From Gonatopus flavifemur (Eukaryota; Arthropoda; Insecta; Hymenoptera; Dryinidae): 64,000 bases of DNA. Every line of letters starts with the position of its first letter. The first letter of the stretch is position 1. The DNA lies in contig JAFFJZ010000003.1 of NCBI GenBank assembly GCA_018340375.1, forward strand, positions 29,326,001 through 29,390,000. Reading direction: 5' to 3'. The position numbers and the translations under genes were made by a program. Below are positions 23,594 to 34,982 of the stretch, one piece after another. The notes under the pieces were generated by a model that did no database searches, was not told the DNA's origin, and saw only the letters and a list, made by a program, of their open reading frames with translations.

Positions 23594-24425
23594 CCAAAGG
23601 TAGAAGTGTGAAACCGGAATTTGTTGGTAAAAATCACCCGTTTGTTGTTTGAAAATGATGAAAAATATTTTATTCGAAATAATCTCCATTGCTGTTTATA
23701 GATTTGTCCCACCTTTCCGGCAGTTTATGAATTCCACGCTGAAAAAACAGTTTCTACTTTGAAGCAAACCAGTTATCTAGCTATTCTCCTACATTTTCAT
23801 AGGAATTTGAAGTGTGGTTCAGCGAGAGCGTGTCCCATTGACGCGAAGAGATGATAATCGGACGGAGTTAAGTTTGGAGAATAAGCCGCATGCGGTAGCA
23901 TCTCCCAACTGAACACCTCGATCGTTTCCCTGACCCGTTTTGCTGTGTGTGATGAGGCATTATCGTGGAGCAAGATGACTTTGTGTTGCCTTTTTCCATA
24001 TTCCGGTCGTTTTTCACGCAATACGCGATTCAAGTCGATCATTTGCTGTTGGTAGCGATCAGTGTTGGCGGTTTGCCCAGGTTTTAGCAGCCCATAATAG
24101 ATTGCATGCTTCTAATCTCACCAAACACAGAGCATTGTCTTCTTTCCACAACGATTTGGTCTTGCAGTGGATGTCGATGATTCGCCTGGATTCACCCATG
24201 ATTTCCGACGCTTAGGATTCTCAAAGTATATCCATTTTTCATCACTTGTCACAATTCGATGGAGAAACGACCATACTTTTATATCTCTCGACCAGCATTT
24301 TACAAGTGGTATTTCGATTTTCTTGCTGTCTTTCATTCAGCTCATGTGGAACCCATTTTTCCACTTTCCGAATCCCTCCCATGGCTTATAAACGAATCCC
24401 AAGTATGCGTTGACAAATGTATCAA
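23594..24425 (-). mobile_element. Mariner fragment (C-terminal two thirds), 5' truncated
   Basis: The 3' TIR begins CCAAAGGTAGAAGTGTGAAA at 23594 next to TA (23592-23593). The minus-strand transposase remnant runs from a linker region near 24410 (AMGGIRKVEKW) through RIVTSDEKWIYFENPKRRKSW (first catalytic Asp). It continues to LLHDNASSH (second Asp) and YSPNLTPSDYHLFASM (third Asp), ending NGDYFE near 23650. SDEKW where relatives have GDEKW, several frameshifts and stops make it inactive. It belongs to the same lineage as the copy at 32347-33310, which has lost the part retained here. Confidence 0.82.
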
Positions 24426-25240
24426 GCTTGGTGCTAAGCTTGAGCCAATGCTAGTCAACATTGGTACCAAAGTAGATTAAGGTCTGAGATGATAACAATG
24501 TTCAACGCTTGGTATCTAAGCTTGGTTCAATATCAACATTCAATATTGGTGCCATGATTGATATACAATCAACCTCAACGAATAGGATAGTTTTCTTATT
24601 GGCACCCAAGCTTGATTGAATATAATATATTCCGACAAATGAGATTTCGGAATATTGGATTTCGACATAGTCACTTTAGTCTAGATAGCACAAGAGTTCT
24701 AAGAGAGTTCAGAATTAATGGAATGGATTCATAAAGAACTCTTTTAGAACTCTTGTGCTATCTGGGAAGGCGTTGAGAGGATACCCGTATTAGGGCTGAC
24801 GTACATGCAGGCGTATAATCTTTCAAGTTTCTGAAATGCAAATGAATTCCAAGTCCACGTCATGCGGCTATATCTAGGCTCTATCTAATATGTCTAATAT
24901 CTAATTTGTGTTGATTGAAGCTTGATTGACGAAAAATAAATCAAACGCAGCGAAATATGCTTAATCCCAGCATTGATGTCTGAGGTGCTATGAAGGATTG
25001 GTGAGTTGGCTAAGCATCAGTCGAGACTTGGTTAACGACAATTGAATCAAACACGGCAAAATATGCTAGATCCTATCATTGATATCTAAGGCTCTATCAA
25101 CGCTTAGTCAGCTACGGTGGGCCAAGAATTGGCCAAGGCTAAGCTAACGAGACCTGGCATACCAAGCTTGACGCCAGTCATGGTCCAATTGTCAGTCTTG
25201 GTATGACTTGGTATATTACTATTTTTTAATTACATTTCTA
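24426..25240. repeat. Degenerate repeat block rich in CTTGGT/ACCAAG words, with a 106-bp direct repeat
   Basis: AAGCTTGG-type words occur repeatedly in both orientations. Two related units (about 24912-25012 and 25019-25113) share AATCAAAC(G/A)C, AAATATGCT(T/A), CATTGAT(G/A)TCT and GGCTA-type anchors at a period of about 106 bp. This looks like the eroded interior of a foldback or tandem-repeat element that truncated the adjacent mariner. It contains the small MITE at 24681-24766. Confidence 0.5.
24681..24766. mobile_element. 86-bp hairpin MITE, AGATAGCACAAGAGTTCT arms
   Basis: AGATAGCACAAGAGTTCTAA at the left is mirrored by TTAGAACTCTTGTGCTATCT at the right. It is a minimal member of the CCCAGAYAGCACAA family. 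The left outer bases are changed, and no target duplication is readable. Confidence 0.75.
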
Positions 25241-27165
25241 AGATTTATAAATAAAATGAGAAGTTGTAAAACTTATCCAGGTGCAGATAAAAAAATTTTG
25301 TTTTTTCGAAATTCAAAAATCTGGCGCTGCACAGACCTTGATAAACCTTCAAAGTTTCATACCTAACAATTTCAGGCTTTTTTATGCGTTCAGTTTCGAA
25401 TATTTTGTGCGGAAAAAATGCCACCAGATGGAGCCACCTATGCGCTAGTATCCACCTAAGGTTTGCGGCAATGCGCAATCCTAGGCATGTAATTTATTAT
25501 TAATCAAGGTAGTGTTTTCTTTTTGGATACGTCCTTGAATGGTATTGCAATTTTGAAGCGTTTGAAAGTGTTTTACGAAGTAAAATAAAATCAGCGTAGT
25601 TAATAAATCAATTGTGAATACTTATTTTTCTGACATGACGTTTTGATCCAAAGGAATGGTATTCGCAAACAAAATCGCAAGGCAAATTGATGAAATTTAT
25701 ACTTCACTCATACAGCACAGGAGTTCCCGTTATGCTCATGGATGTGGATTTGATATGAGCACATATTTTGAATTCTTAACGAACTCTTAATGAACAATTC
25801 AATGTTCAGAAAGAATTCGTATGAAGATTTCATAATGAATTATGCGAGCATTCAATACGTTTTCATCTTGAATTCATTATTGGTCCAAGTTTAAAATACT
25901 ATGAGGAATGCGCTGATTTAACATTCCTCGGGTCACTTGTTAAATCAACCGTTCTTGCTTTTCATCAATTTGTAAGAAAGGATGAGGAGACTATTATATT
26001 TCATGCGTCGAATTACGAGCAATAAACGAACAAGTGAATGTACAGGCTGTTTCAGAATTCATCATTTTTCTTTTCAAATATGAATGATTCATAGAATTCT
26101 TAGAAATTCAATTATTTGAAAATATTGGAATCGCGCAGGTTTTGGCGATAGAATAGTTCGGTTGTGGATCGAAAAGAAGCGTATAGACTGAATTTTTCAG
26201 TGATGTTTTTGGAATTAAAGGAAGGATTGAGAAATTTTTATGGATCAGAAGCGTAAGAATTTCAAACTGCTATAAATTCTAAAATTGAAATGACTAGAAT
26301 AGAATTTTGCCTTTTGAAATTTTATCACAGGTAACGTTGTGTGTCGGGATGATGAATTTTGAAACTTCCTGTATAAATAAAAAAGGGAAAAGAATGCACA
26401 GCGATCATCAACTGTTCTGAGTGCGCTTTACTGTTTTCCTACAAGCATTTATTGCTTATGTTTCATTGCCCGGTTAATGATCCGGGAATGCCAGTGAATA
26501 TTCATCAATGGACTTTCAAAATACTAGCAATTATAATACGATTCACACAGATATAAATTACATGCTATGCATGTTCATCCAACTTTTTCAACGGAATTGG
26601 TTGAACACTCCTGTGAATGAACTCCAACAAATATCAATAACTGTAATTGTATCGGAATGAATGAATTCCTAACAATTTTCCATCAAAGATTTTGATCAAT
26701 ATTTTATAAAATTGAACATAAACTTGTCAAAGTTTCTATACTAAATATCGATATACCGTGTATCGGTAACTTCAGCCAAGGCTAAATCGACATGATAACG
26801 AGCTTGAGCCAAAACTGGTAGATGAATTCCCCGATGGTCTCCCAACGATGAAATATTCGACCATCTGAGTACAGATTTTGTTTACAAGATTTCTCCGAAC
26901 TGAATTTATGAAACAGTCTGAAATTTTCAGGGAATAATCTTCGATACCTTATTAATTGCGGTATGCAGCCCGAATTTGAAATTTCAGAAATTACAATTCC
27001 TCCTCATCGACTGGAGAACAATTTTTTTTCCAAATTTGAAATTTGGCCTCTGTAGGGGAGAGTGGGGACACTTGCACCACTTTTTTTCATATCGGTATAA
27101 CTTTCATGGTCAAGTTTATTCGATACCTCATCAACGGGATTTTTACAGAGCAAACATTCTTTCTA
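25241..27165. other. Intergenic DNA
   Basis: AT-rich spacer. Near 25709 a CATACAGCACAGGAG word resembles one end of the AGAYAGCACAA family but has no partner. No gene was recognised. Confidence 0.4.
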
Positions 27166-27870
27166 ACACCTGGGCTGAAAAGTCCCGGGCCTAACAAAGA
27201 AAACACGATTTTTTTGGTTCAAAATTAGCTTTATTCATCAACGTCATCTCCATCAAGAACAACGCCATCATTTCAGCGCCGCTCTAACATTTCAATACCA
27301 CTTTTGTAGAATAATTTATCTTTTGCCTCAAAATAGGCCTCAGTTTCAGCGATAACCTCTTCATTCGAGCGAAATTTCTTACCGGCGAGCATTTTTTTTT
27401 AGGTCTGCGAACAGCCAGTAGTCGCTGGGAGCCAAATCTGGCGAATACGGTGGGAGTGGACGCAATTCGAAGTTCAATTCATGTGGTTTTGCCATTTTTT
27501 GGATTGACTTGTGTCATGCTGCGTTGTCTTGATGAAATAAAATTTTCTTCTTTGCCATATGCGGTCGCTTCTTTGCAATTTCGGCCTTCAAACGCTCCAA
27601 TAATGCGATATAATATTCACTGCTGATGGTATTTCCCTTCTCAAGATAGTCGATGGATATTACACCTCGCACATCCCAAAATACCGAGGCCATAACCTTT
27701 CCAGCCGATTGTTGTGCTTTCGGGCGCTTCCCAGACAGCACAACATGCTACTGGAACGTTTATGGGAGGTTTATAGAACGTAGGAGAGGTTTTCTGAACG
27801 TTCAGAAAATGTCCCAGAGACACGTTTTGCTATTAGGGTTTGGACGAGGTTCACCAGTGGCTGCCTACTC
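27166..27870 (-). mobile_element. Mariner element, irritans type, truncated and interrupted by a MITE
   Basis: The 3' TIR starts ACACCTGGGCTGAAAAGTC at 27166 after TA (27164-27165). Minus-strand transposase fragments include KPKAQQSAGKVMASVFWD, DYLEKGNTISSEYYIALLERLK and KKILFHQDNAA (second catalytic Asp). More distal ones include the LAPSDY-type region near 27430. Upstream the frame resumes beyond the inserted MITE (27730-27838) as AATGEPRP-, then is lost at about 27870. The N-terminal domain and first Asp are missing. It is inactive. Confidence 0.8.
27730..27838. mobile_element. CCCAGACAGCACAA MITE inserted into a mariner transposase
   Basis: The left end CCCAGACAGCACAACATG and the right end CACGTTTTGCTATTAGGG pair at 13 of 18 positions. 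TT flanks both sides (27728-27729 and 27839-27840). It lies exactly between two transposase segments (GEPRP and KRPKAQQ), so the insertion boundaries are independently supported. A related fragment lies at 33972-34053. Confidence 0.8.
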
Positions 27871-28424
27871 GAAAATTAAGAAAGAAATTCTCAACATTAG
27901 GAATTATATTATTGAATTCAATATTTGATTATGAATTCCGTTTAATGAATCGTTTATGAAAAAAACTTCATAACTTTTCCAGCAGTGTAGACATGACAAA
28001 ATCCTTGAAGTACAAACAGTAATCAAGGCTGTCCCTGCTCTCGTCTTTATTTCAAGTTCAATAATGCAAGTGTTTCTGAATTCACCTCTCCTATGAACCC
28101 TCCTTCAAGAAATTTGAATACAGCTGATTTAAACGAACATGAACTTCGTTCAATTCTTCAATTACGCAGTTGATATCACGAACCCACACTCTATGCCAAT
28201 CTGCGTGATGTTTATGTTATTTTTCGTGACATGTGTGTCTATGGAAATCAATGAACAATTAATTCAAAATGTGGATTTTGCATTGCAGATATGAAATTTC
28301 ATAATCAATTCCATCAACGGAAACAAAGTTTATATTCAAATGTATTTCCCGCAAATTTTTTTGTGATTATTCAAGAGCTTCATTAATGAAATAACTAATC
28401 GAAAACAATTCGACTTCTATCATA

Positions 28425-28916
28425 CACTGTGAAAAAAACTTCGGGAAAATTCCAGTACCGTACTAGAAGCAATTAACCTGTACATTTGTACTTAAAAATT
28501 ACATTCGGATCATTAAAATCCCAGTACACGGGTCAGAAAATTCTTGTATTTATACTGGAAATTTGGAGGGAAAAACATGAATTTTCATGTAAGAAACAGA
28601 AAAATTCCGGTATAACAGAAACTTTTTTATTAATATTCAGAAAAATGACTGTCAATTTAGGGAAAACGAGGATCGATGAAGAATATTAGTAGTAAAAATA
28701 CCAATGAAACTATCAACTGTTCATACTTTGACTACGAATTTTTGATAGGCTCATTACGAATATTTTTCAGCGATCCTAAATTTTTTCCCTAAATTGACAG
28801 CTATTTTTCTAAACGTTGATGAATTCTTTTTCAATATTAATAGATCCGATCTCTCCGTGTACGTAAGTTGAAAAATTCGTCATGAACAGAAATTTTCCAG
28901 TTTTTTCTTAACAGTG
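28425..28916. mobile_element. CACTGT-ended element related to that at 1576-2678
   Basis: The left end CACTGTGAAAAAAACTTC and the right end, read inward, CACTGTTAAGAAAAAACTGG are inverted. TTCCAGTA-type units recur inside. A left TA is present, but the right flank is TG, so the duplication is imperfect. It is non-coding. Confidence 0.55.
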
Positions 28917-29031
28917 TGTGGGGTGATTTCGAATGCTCGAGAAGCCACGTGTGAAAACTTGAACGGCAAGACCGAATTTCCGCAAGCGAGATGACGAACG
29001 TGGTTATAAACTTCAGGCAATTTGATAAACC

Positions 29032-29250
29032 ATGGATCTAACATCAACGAAAACACGTACTTTGATCGCAAAACGCGGAGATGAAGAAAAATTGTATCGA
29101 ACGATATCAAGTATCAAATTGGAAGAAGAGAATCACGAATGCACGATAGTGATTGAGAACTTATATCATTCATTGTTGACGATTTCCAATAAAAAGAATC
29201 GAATGATCACATCCGTGTTGAATGCCCCCGATAACAATCACTCTCATTAA
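29032..29250 (+). CDS. Possible small unrecognised protein or first exon
   Basis: A 72-codon frame starts at an ATG in good context (AAACCATGG) and ends at 29250. It is lysine- and glutamate-rich and contains AKRGDEEKLYR and KLEEENHECTIVIENLYHSL. The surrounding 300 bp is richer in CpG and less repetitive than its neighbours, which could mean a promoter or exon. The opposite strand is also open here. No family is recognised and no splice structure is evident, so it may be chance. Confidence 0.25.
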   Translation: MDLTSTKTRTLIAKRGDEEKLYRTISSIKLEEENHECTIVIENLYHSLLTISNKKNRMITSVLNAPDNNHSH

Positions 29251-31544
29251 TTTATCACTGCAAACCTTCAACTTGACCTCATTTCACATTAATGAAACGT
29301 TTAACATTCCAAAACACGTAGAAATTACTCCTTATCGCGTTCTTCATTTATCAATTAATTGATTGATACTAATTGTTTGATATCTTTAAATACAATTTTC
29401 ATATTGAGAAGTACGATTCGTTTCAAAAATATAAACAATCTTTTTTGATTGAATGGATTCGTATGAATCTTGATGTCTTTGATTTGTAAATGTACATACG
29501 TTAGATTGATTCTAGTGCCGGAATGCCAGTCATTTCATATTGGCTAGTTTATTCGTAAACTACTAATTAAATTCGTACAAATTAAATCTGTAAAGATTCT
29601 CCATGACCCACAGAATCTATAAGAACTCTTCGAGTGGAAAAATGTTCATCATTATATATAATTTGTACAGAATTATGTATGAATTATATATCAACTATAT
29701 TGAATCACATATTCCCAATCCCTCCGAGTCAAGCAGAACAAATTTATTATTGTCTTTTGAATTCTGATCGAAAACAATTCTTTGTTACGTTTTGATGGAA
29801 TTAAATGTGTCTTTGAAAAACTCTCACTTATTGGATAAACCACCGATTTGTCCGTTAGAAATTGATTTCCAATTCTTTTGGAATCCTCTGATACTCTCTG
29901 AAAAACTTCAAAAACCTCTTCCCTGGATTTTTTTGCAATTTTCATTAAATTGTCAAATTAACATCTAATCACCATTTTTAAACTTAAAGAAACTCTGAAA
30001 TTCAATTGATATTTTACGATCCATGCGAATACTCGAATGATTCGTTCAAATGTTTAGAATGATACTTTATCATTGAACTGTATATAAATTTCCCCCAACA
30101 CCACCCGTTGTTATCTCTGTCATCGCTTTTACTTCTTTCTTATGTAAAATTTTTACGAAACGATGACATTTTATCTCAGTACTGAGATATAAAATTTGCA
30201 TGATCGTCAATTGATATTTAAACTGCGCCGCAATGGATTAGATAAAGATATTATTTCCATAAAAATTATGAATAAAAACCTGCTAACGGTAGCTGACTTT
30301 GAACTTCGAACTTTCGTTGAGATTCAATAGTTCAATAACTGGTCATATCCGCGACACCGAAAAGAGAATAACATGATTGCTGAATTCGCATTAGTTTAAA
30401 GCACTCTGAACTTTCTGCTTACAATTGATTTTTTTTCATTTTACGAAACGAATTTTTTTGGGGTTCGCCGAGCGATAATTGAATTGATTGAACTCCTTTG
30501 ACGAACGCGGGTTAAAATTCTATCAGTTCATTAAGTTTATCGGTACATTAGGTCATTAAAATTTGCAATTTTTATCCGTTTTTCTTTTTCAAATAAATTT
30601 TTCATAGAAAATGTACGAAATAAAAGAAATGTTTCACGAGCAACGGAATGTTTGTGTTTTCGCGAAGAAAAATCCCATAAACCTTCAAGTTTGAGATGCT
30701 AATGAAATAAGAGGCAGCCCCCGCATCGTTTCTTATATCTAAATTCATAGATCAATGGAAATTTTTCCTTTCTTGAAAGTGGAAAATCTATAACTGAGAG
30801 TGTACGAGACCTTATACGTGCATCACTCTGGAACATGTTCTTGAATAATCGCTGTTGAAAAAATACTGAAGGATTACCAGTCATGAGGGATCGATAACGC
30901 GGAGAATGCTCGAAAGATCACCACGTGATGAACCAAGTAAATTTCATAGCAATTCACGCAAATGTGTTTTGATACATCAATCAAAAGTCCACTGTATGTG
31001 CATTTGTGATTCAGATGACCAAATGACTTGTACATCGTAAATGATCGATTCAAAACTTTCTAAGTCACAGTGCATGAAAAGGATGAGTGATTTATAATGT
31101 CACATTGAATGTGTTTTGCTCTTTCGATTTTCGATGTGCTGCTACAGCCCTGATTATTTATTGCACGGGTATTGTAATTTTGGTGTTTCATCAAACGTAC
31201 TCGAGTATCAGGAAAAGTGGGTAAAATTTCGCGCCAACTTTTGTCATGCATTACTTGATGGAATTAAATTTAGAATCGATAATAAGGGAAAGTCCCACAG
31301 TACTGAAAATCCTTAGAGGTTTTGAGTATAAGTTTAAGTAAATGAAGACAATTTGAAATTTAGAATGACGATAAGTTACTTCTGTTATCACCGATCCGAT
31401 ATATATGAGATAGATAGACGACCTTCTTTCTGAATACGAAAATTAGAGAGCCCAAATATCGAGCTTTCCGAAAAGTGTCTCACAGTACCGACACCTATAT
31501 GTTGTTTCATGTTTCAAAGGTAGAAATGAAGATTTCGATGCTTT
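29251..31544. other. Intergenic AT-rich DNA
   Basis: No gene or bounded repeat is supported. Short open frames lack motifs. Confidence 0.45.
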
Positions 31545-31792
31545 CCCTATTCCAAATGTCCGACAGATAATTTTCTGTCAGGATTTGGTCGGTTTTTGTC
31601 CCAGACATGATGATTTCCGACAGAACCAGACAGAATTTTGACCGAAATCCGTCAGGTTTTGTTTGGCTTTGTCTGGTATTCCAGTCTGTGCAGGATTTGG
31701 TTGGTTTTTGTCCCAGGCATGATGATTTCCAACGGAACCAGACAGAATTTTGACCGGAATCTGTCAGGATCTGTCGGACGATTTTAATAGGG
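31545..31792. mobile_element. CCCTATT-ended MITE containing two direct repeat units
   Basis: CCCTATTCCAAATGTCCGAC at the left mirrors the right end, which reads CGGACGATTTTAATAGGG. TT flanks both sides (31543-31544 and 31793-31794). Inside, a unit of about 78 bp beginning CAGGATTTGGT occurs at 31579 and again at 31691 (period 112), so the interior is a tandem duplication rather than a simple hairpin. Confidence 0.78.
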
Positions 31793-32346
31793 TTGCCTTC
31801 TTCAGAATATTAATACCAAGCCTCACAAAAAAGCCCTAATTAAGTTGGCATATTGCTTCCTGATTACAAGATAACGGAAAGCTTTCTGAGCAGACCAAGG
31901 AAAAAAGTGGAAATTATCTAACACCAAAATGTTTTTCTGATCTCAAGAAATACTTGAGGGTTCCCATACAATGACCACTTGGGCGCTTAACAAAAGGTCG
32001 GAATTTCGAAAATCTCAAAATACTGGGTGATAGGGCTTGAGAAGGAAAATGAATATCAGTATCTGTTTACCATTTTTTTATGGGATTGATAGTTTTCGGG
32101 GAAAAAAATTGAAAACTTCCGATTTTTTCGCACCAAAAGTCAATGTTGTTCAATATTGAACTCGTTCTAATTCGGTCAATTTTTGATGTATCGAAATAAA
32201 CCTTGGGGATTTAGATTCGTGAGACTTCGCCGGAGAGAACAATAACGTGATACTTCGTGAAAATCGAGAATCAATTGATAAAATTTCCATTCGAAGTAAA
32301 AATCACCTTTCTCACGCGTCGCATTAAGAAAGTGGTGGAGGAGGGA

Positions 32347-33310
32347 CCAGGTGTAGAAGTATGAAATCGGAATTTCCCTATAAATGGCACTAGCCATCAG
32401 TTGGAGGACCCTAAAAACACTTCTTCAGCACCATCATCTCCCCCTCACAGCTAATGAAGCTTTGCAACACAAAACAATAGAAGTTCTGTACACCCATAAT
32501 TGTTTTATAACCTTGAACATGCCGAGTTTTGTGCCTAACCGGCTTCATGGCTGAACAGTTAACGCACTAACTTTCAGACATGGATGTCCGGCAGGCTTGG
32601 GGGTTCGAATCCCTGACTAATCAATTCGCCTTTCTCCCTAACGGTAATGCCGCGAAAGGGGAAATAGCGGTTGGTGCGTCAACCAAAGTTTATCCCGAAA
32701 GCGGCTACCACCGTAGTAGGGGAACGACGGTTGATAAGTCAGGGAATCTTACCCCTGCCGCGTAGGTTAGGTTGGAAGTACGTTTCCCCCGGTCCAATTG
32801 GCCTTAGCAGCGTAAAGAGACCGGGTTAACAAAAACTGAATAGAACAGATAGAAGTTTTTGTATCTACAAACTACGATCCGCGGACAGCATTGGTTTTTT
32901 GTTATCATTTGAAAGAAACTGCTGCAGAATCACATCGAATGCTTGCCCAAGCTCGCGGTGAACATGCCCTTGGTAAAACACAGTGTTTCGAGTGGTTCAA
33001 AAAATTTAAGAGTGGTGATTTTGACGTGAAAAACGAAGAGCGTGGGAAACTACCGAAAAAGTTCGCAGACGACGAATTACAAGGCTTATTGGATGAAGAT
33101 GATACTCAACCTCCACAAGAACTTGCGGATCAACTGAACGTTACGCGGAAAGCCGTCTCCATTCGTTCGAAAGCCATGAGAAAGATTCGGAAAGTGGGAA
33201 AATGGGTTTCGCATGAAGTGAATGAAAGACAGCAAGAAAATCGAGAAACCACTTGTAAAATGCTCAACAAAACAAACAAAAAAATTCCGGTTTAATACTT
33301 CTACACCTGG
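32347..33310 (+). mobile_element. Mariner deletion derivative with both TIRs, carrying a SINE
   Basis: The TIRs are CCAGGTGTAGAAGTATGAAA at 32347 and its near complement ending CTACACCTGG at 33310. The plus-strand frame 32891-33295 encodes the N-terminal DNA-binding half of a mariner transposase. It includes ESHRMLAQARGEHAL, CFEWFKKFKSGDFDVK and the linker KVGKWVSHEVNERQQENRETT. It then jumps directly to the 3' TIR, so the whole catalytic DDD domain is deleted. About 540 bp between the 5' TIR and the ORF contain a SINE-like insertion. It is the same lineage as 23594-24425. Confidence 0.8.
32540..32850 (+). repeat. tRNA-derived SINE inserted in the mariner
   Basis: A box A-like TGGCTGAACAGTTAACGC (32548) and a canonical box B GGTTCGAATCC (32602-32612) lie at tRNA-like spacing. 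They are followed by a GC- and CpG-rich body of about 230 bp that contrasts with the AT-rich surroundings. There is no full cloverleaf. Pol III transcription from boxes A and B is the expected mode for such elements. Confidence 0.65.
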
Positions 33311-33334
33311 TAACGACGAAAACTAACCCACAAT

Positions 33335-33425
33335 TGAATTGTTGAAAATTCACTTAACGAGGATTGAACCTGGTCCTGCGAGTGAGAGACAAAGCCACCC
33401 GACTAAAAATTCACCCCATGGACCA
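33335..33425 (-). repeat. Possible second tRNA-like SINE fragment
   Basis: On the minus strand TAGTCGGGTGGC and GGTTCAATCC lie about 45 bp apart, resembling boxes A and B. No cloverleaf closes. It directly follows the mariner derivative. Confidence 0.35.
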
Positions 33426-33971
33426 CATCAGGTCAACTTTGATTCAGCCCAGATCCTGGTAAGGCAACCTCGTGAGAACCTCACAAGTCATGTCACGCTT
33501 TACTATAATATCAGGACCTTATGAGGCAAGACTAATAAGGATTTGATGCGGAATTCCATACCAAAACCTCCAGAATAAATTGAAATTAAGATATGAACAA
33601 GAAATCCACAACCCAAAAATGTTGTATTCGGCATGGAGAGATCTAACTTGAAAGATATGCACAGTTGACATTTGTTTAGAAATATTTTCCTAATTTAGAG
33701 CAAATTTCTTTCACCAAGGAGTATACAATCTAAAATTAAGACATTTTTGCATTCACCTTATCAAACTATACTGGGGCATCCACATCTAATCCTGATTAGG
33801 ATTTCAGCAGGTAAACCGTATTCCAGATGACCTTGTTAGGTCCTATACCATATGTCAGGTTAACCCTATGATAATTTCCAGTCGGGCTCTATCACATCAG
33901 CGGATCTACGAGATGACGACAAGGCACTTACAATCATTTACCATAACCATCCCGTAGAGTTCTTGACTTCT

Positions 33972-34053
33972 GCAGACAGCACAACGTGCCACTGGAACGT
34001 TTACGAAAGGTTTATAGAACATGTGAGAGGTTTTGTGAACGTTCAGAAAGGTG
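33972..34053. mobile_element. Fragment of a CAGACAGCACAA MITE
   Basis: Closely matches the MITE at 27730-27838 over GCAGACAGCACAACGTGCCA, CTGGAACGTTTA and GAACGTTCAGAAA blocks. The right terminus is missing. Confidence 0.6.
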
Positions 34054-34177
34054 AATACCGATTCGGACTTGTAATAGTATTTTGGTGACTAATGAAAATT
34101 CACGTATAGGCTGGAAAATAGCCTTAGCCAGATATAATCATGATCATAAACATAATCATAGGTTGTGTTAATCCGCG

Positions 34178-34421
34178 TAGATGAGCGTAACATGTAGTAC
34201 TTTGGTATAAAAATAAGCACTTAGAAGTAAGAAAACATAATCCGACACAGTTCTACAACCTGGAGATCACCGTAAATAAATGTAATAAGTAATACTTTGG
34301 CATAAAAATACGCACTTGGACATAAGAAAAAGGTAATTGGGCGTAGTTCTACAACCCGCACATTACCGTAGATGGGCGTAATAAGAAGTAGTTTGGCAGT
34401 TCTAAAACCAGGCGATCATCA
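34178..34421. repeat. Tandem repeat, about 96-bp unit, 2.5 copies
   Basis: Units begin at 34178, 34273 and 34370. Each carries GTA(G/A)AT(G/A)(A/G)(G/A)(C/T)GTAA, TTTGG(T/C)ATAAAAATA(A/C)GCACTT and AGTTCTACAACC anchors. The third is partial. No coding content is seen. Confidence 0.75.
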
Positions 34422-34687
34422 TACATGACCCTAGCATGTATATACCATGGGGCCCACCCCGGGCCAATATGGCCCCAAGACTGGGCCAGAGTGGGACCAA
34501 AATTCTTACACGCTCAGGGAGCGTAATACGCAGTAGTTGTGCGTGAAAAACCACAAACTTGGCGTAGTATGTAGTAATTTGATGTAATGATATATCATTT
34601 CTGATCAAACTAGCTCCGCGTAGTTTTCGACACGGAAAAAATTGGTGATCCAAATTTTGGTTGACTACACTGAGAAAAGAGTGACAT

Positions 34688-34976
34688 CCCTGTTGAAAAA
34701 GTCCCATAAACTGTCATATATAAATCTTATTAATTTATATGAATTTTAGGAAGTTTTTATGAGTCTATATGCGGTTTCTGTCCTAGAACTTATGGGATTT
34801 ATATGATCCCATGTAAGAATACAAAAATTATATGAGAACTTTATGAGATTCAATTAGAACCATTTGCAAAATCTCATAAAACCGTATAAAATCAAGTGTG
34901 TGTACTAGATTTCATACGGTTTCTGTCCTAGAAATAACTAGAATTCATTAGAATTTATGAGATATTTTCAACAGGA
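34688..34976. mobile_element. CCCTGTTGAAAA-ended foldback MITE
   Basis: CCCTGTTGAAAAAGTC at the left mirrors ATATTTTCAACAGGA at the right. AT flanks both sides (34686-34687 and 34977-34978). The interior has CATATAAA and TTCTGTCCTAGAA words in inverted and direct copies. It is non-coding. Confidence 0.78.
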
Positions 34977-34982
34977 ATGGTC

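Noticed and set aside
23458..23652. Frame with SARVGSGKVLLVPRRQKW, faintly like a reverse transcriptase palm segment
   Set aside because: The similarity is too short and the neighbouring RT remnant is on the other strand.
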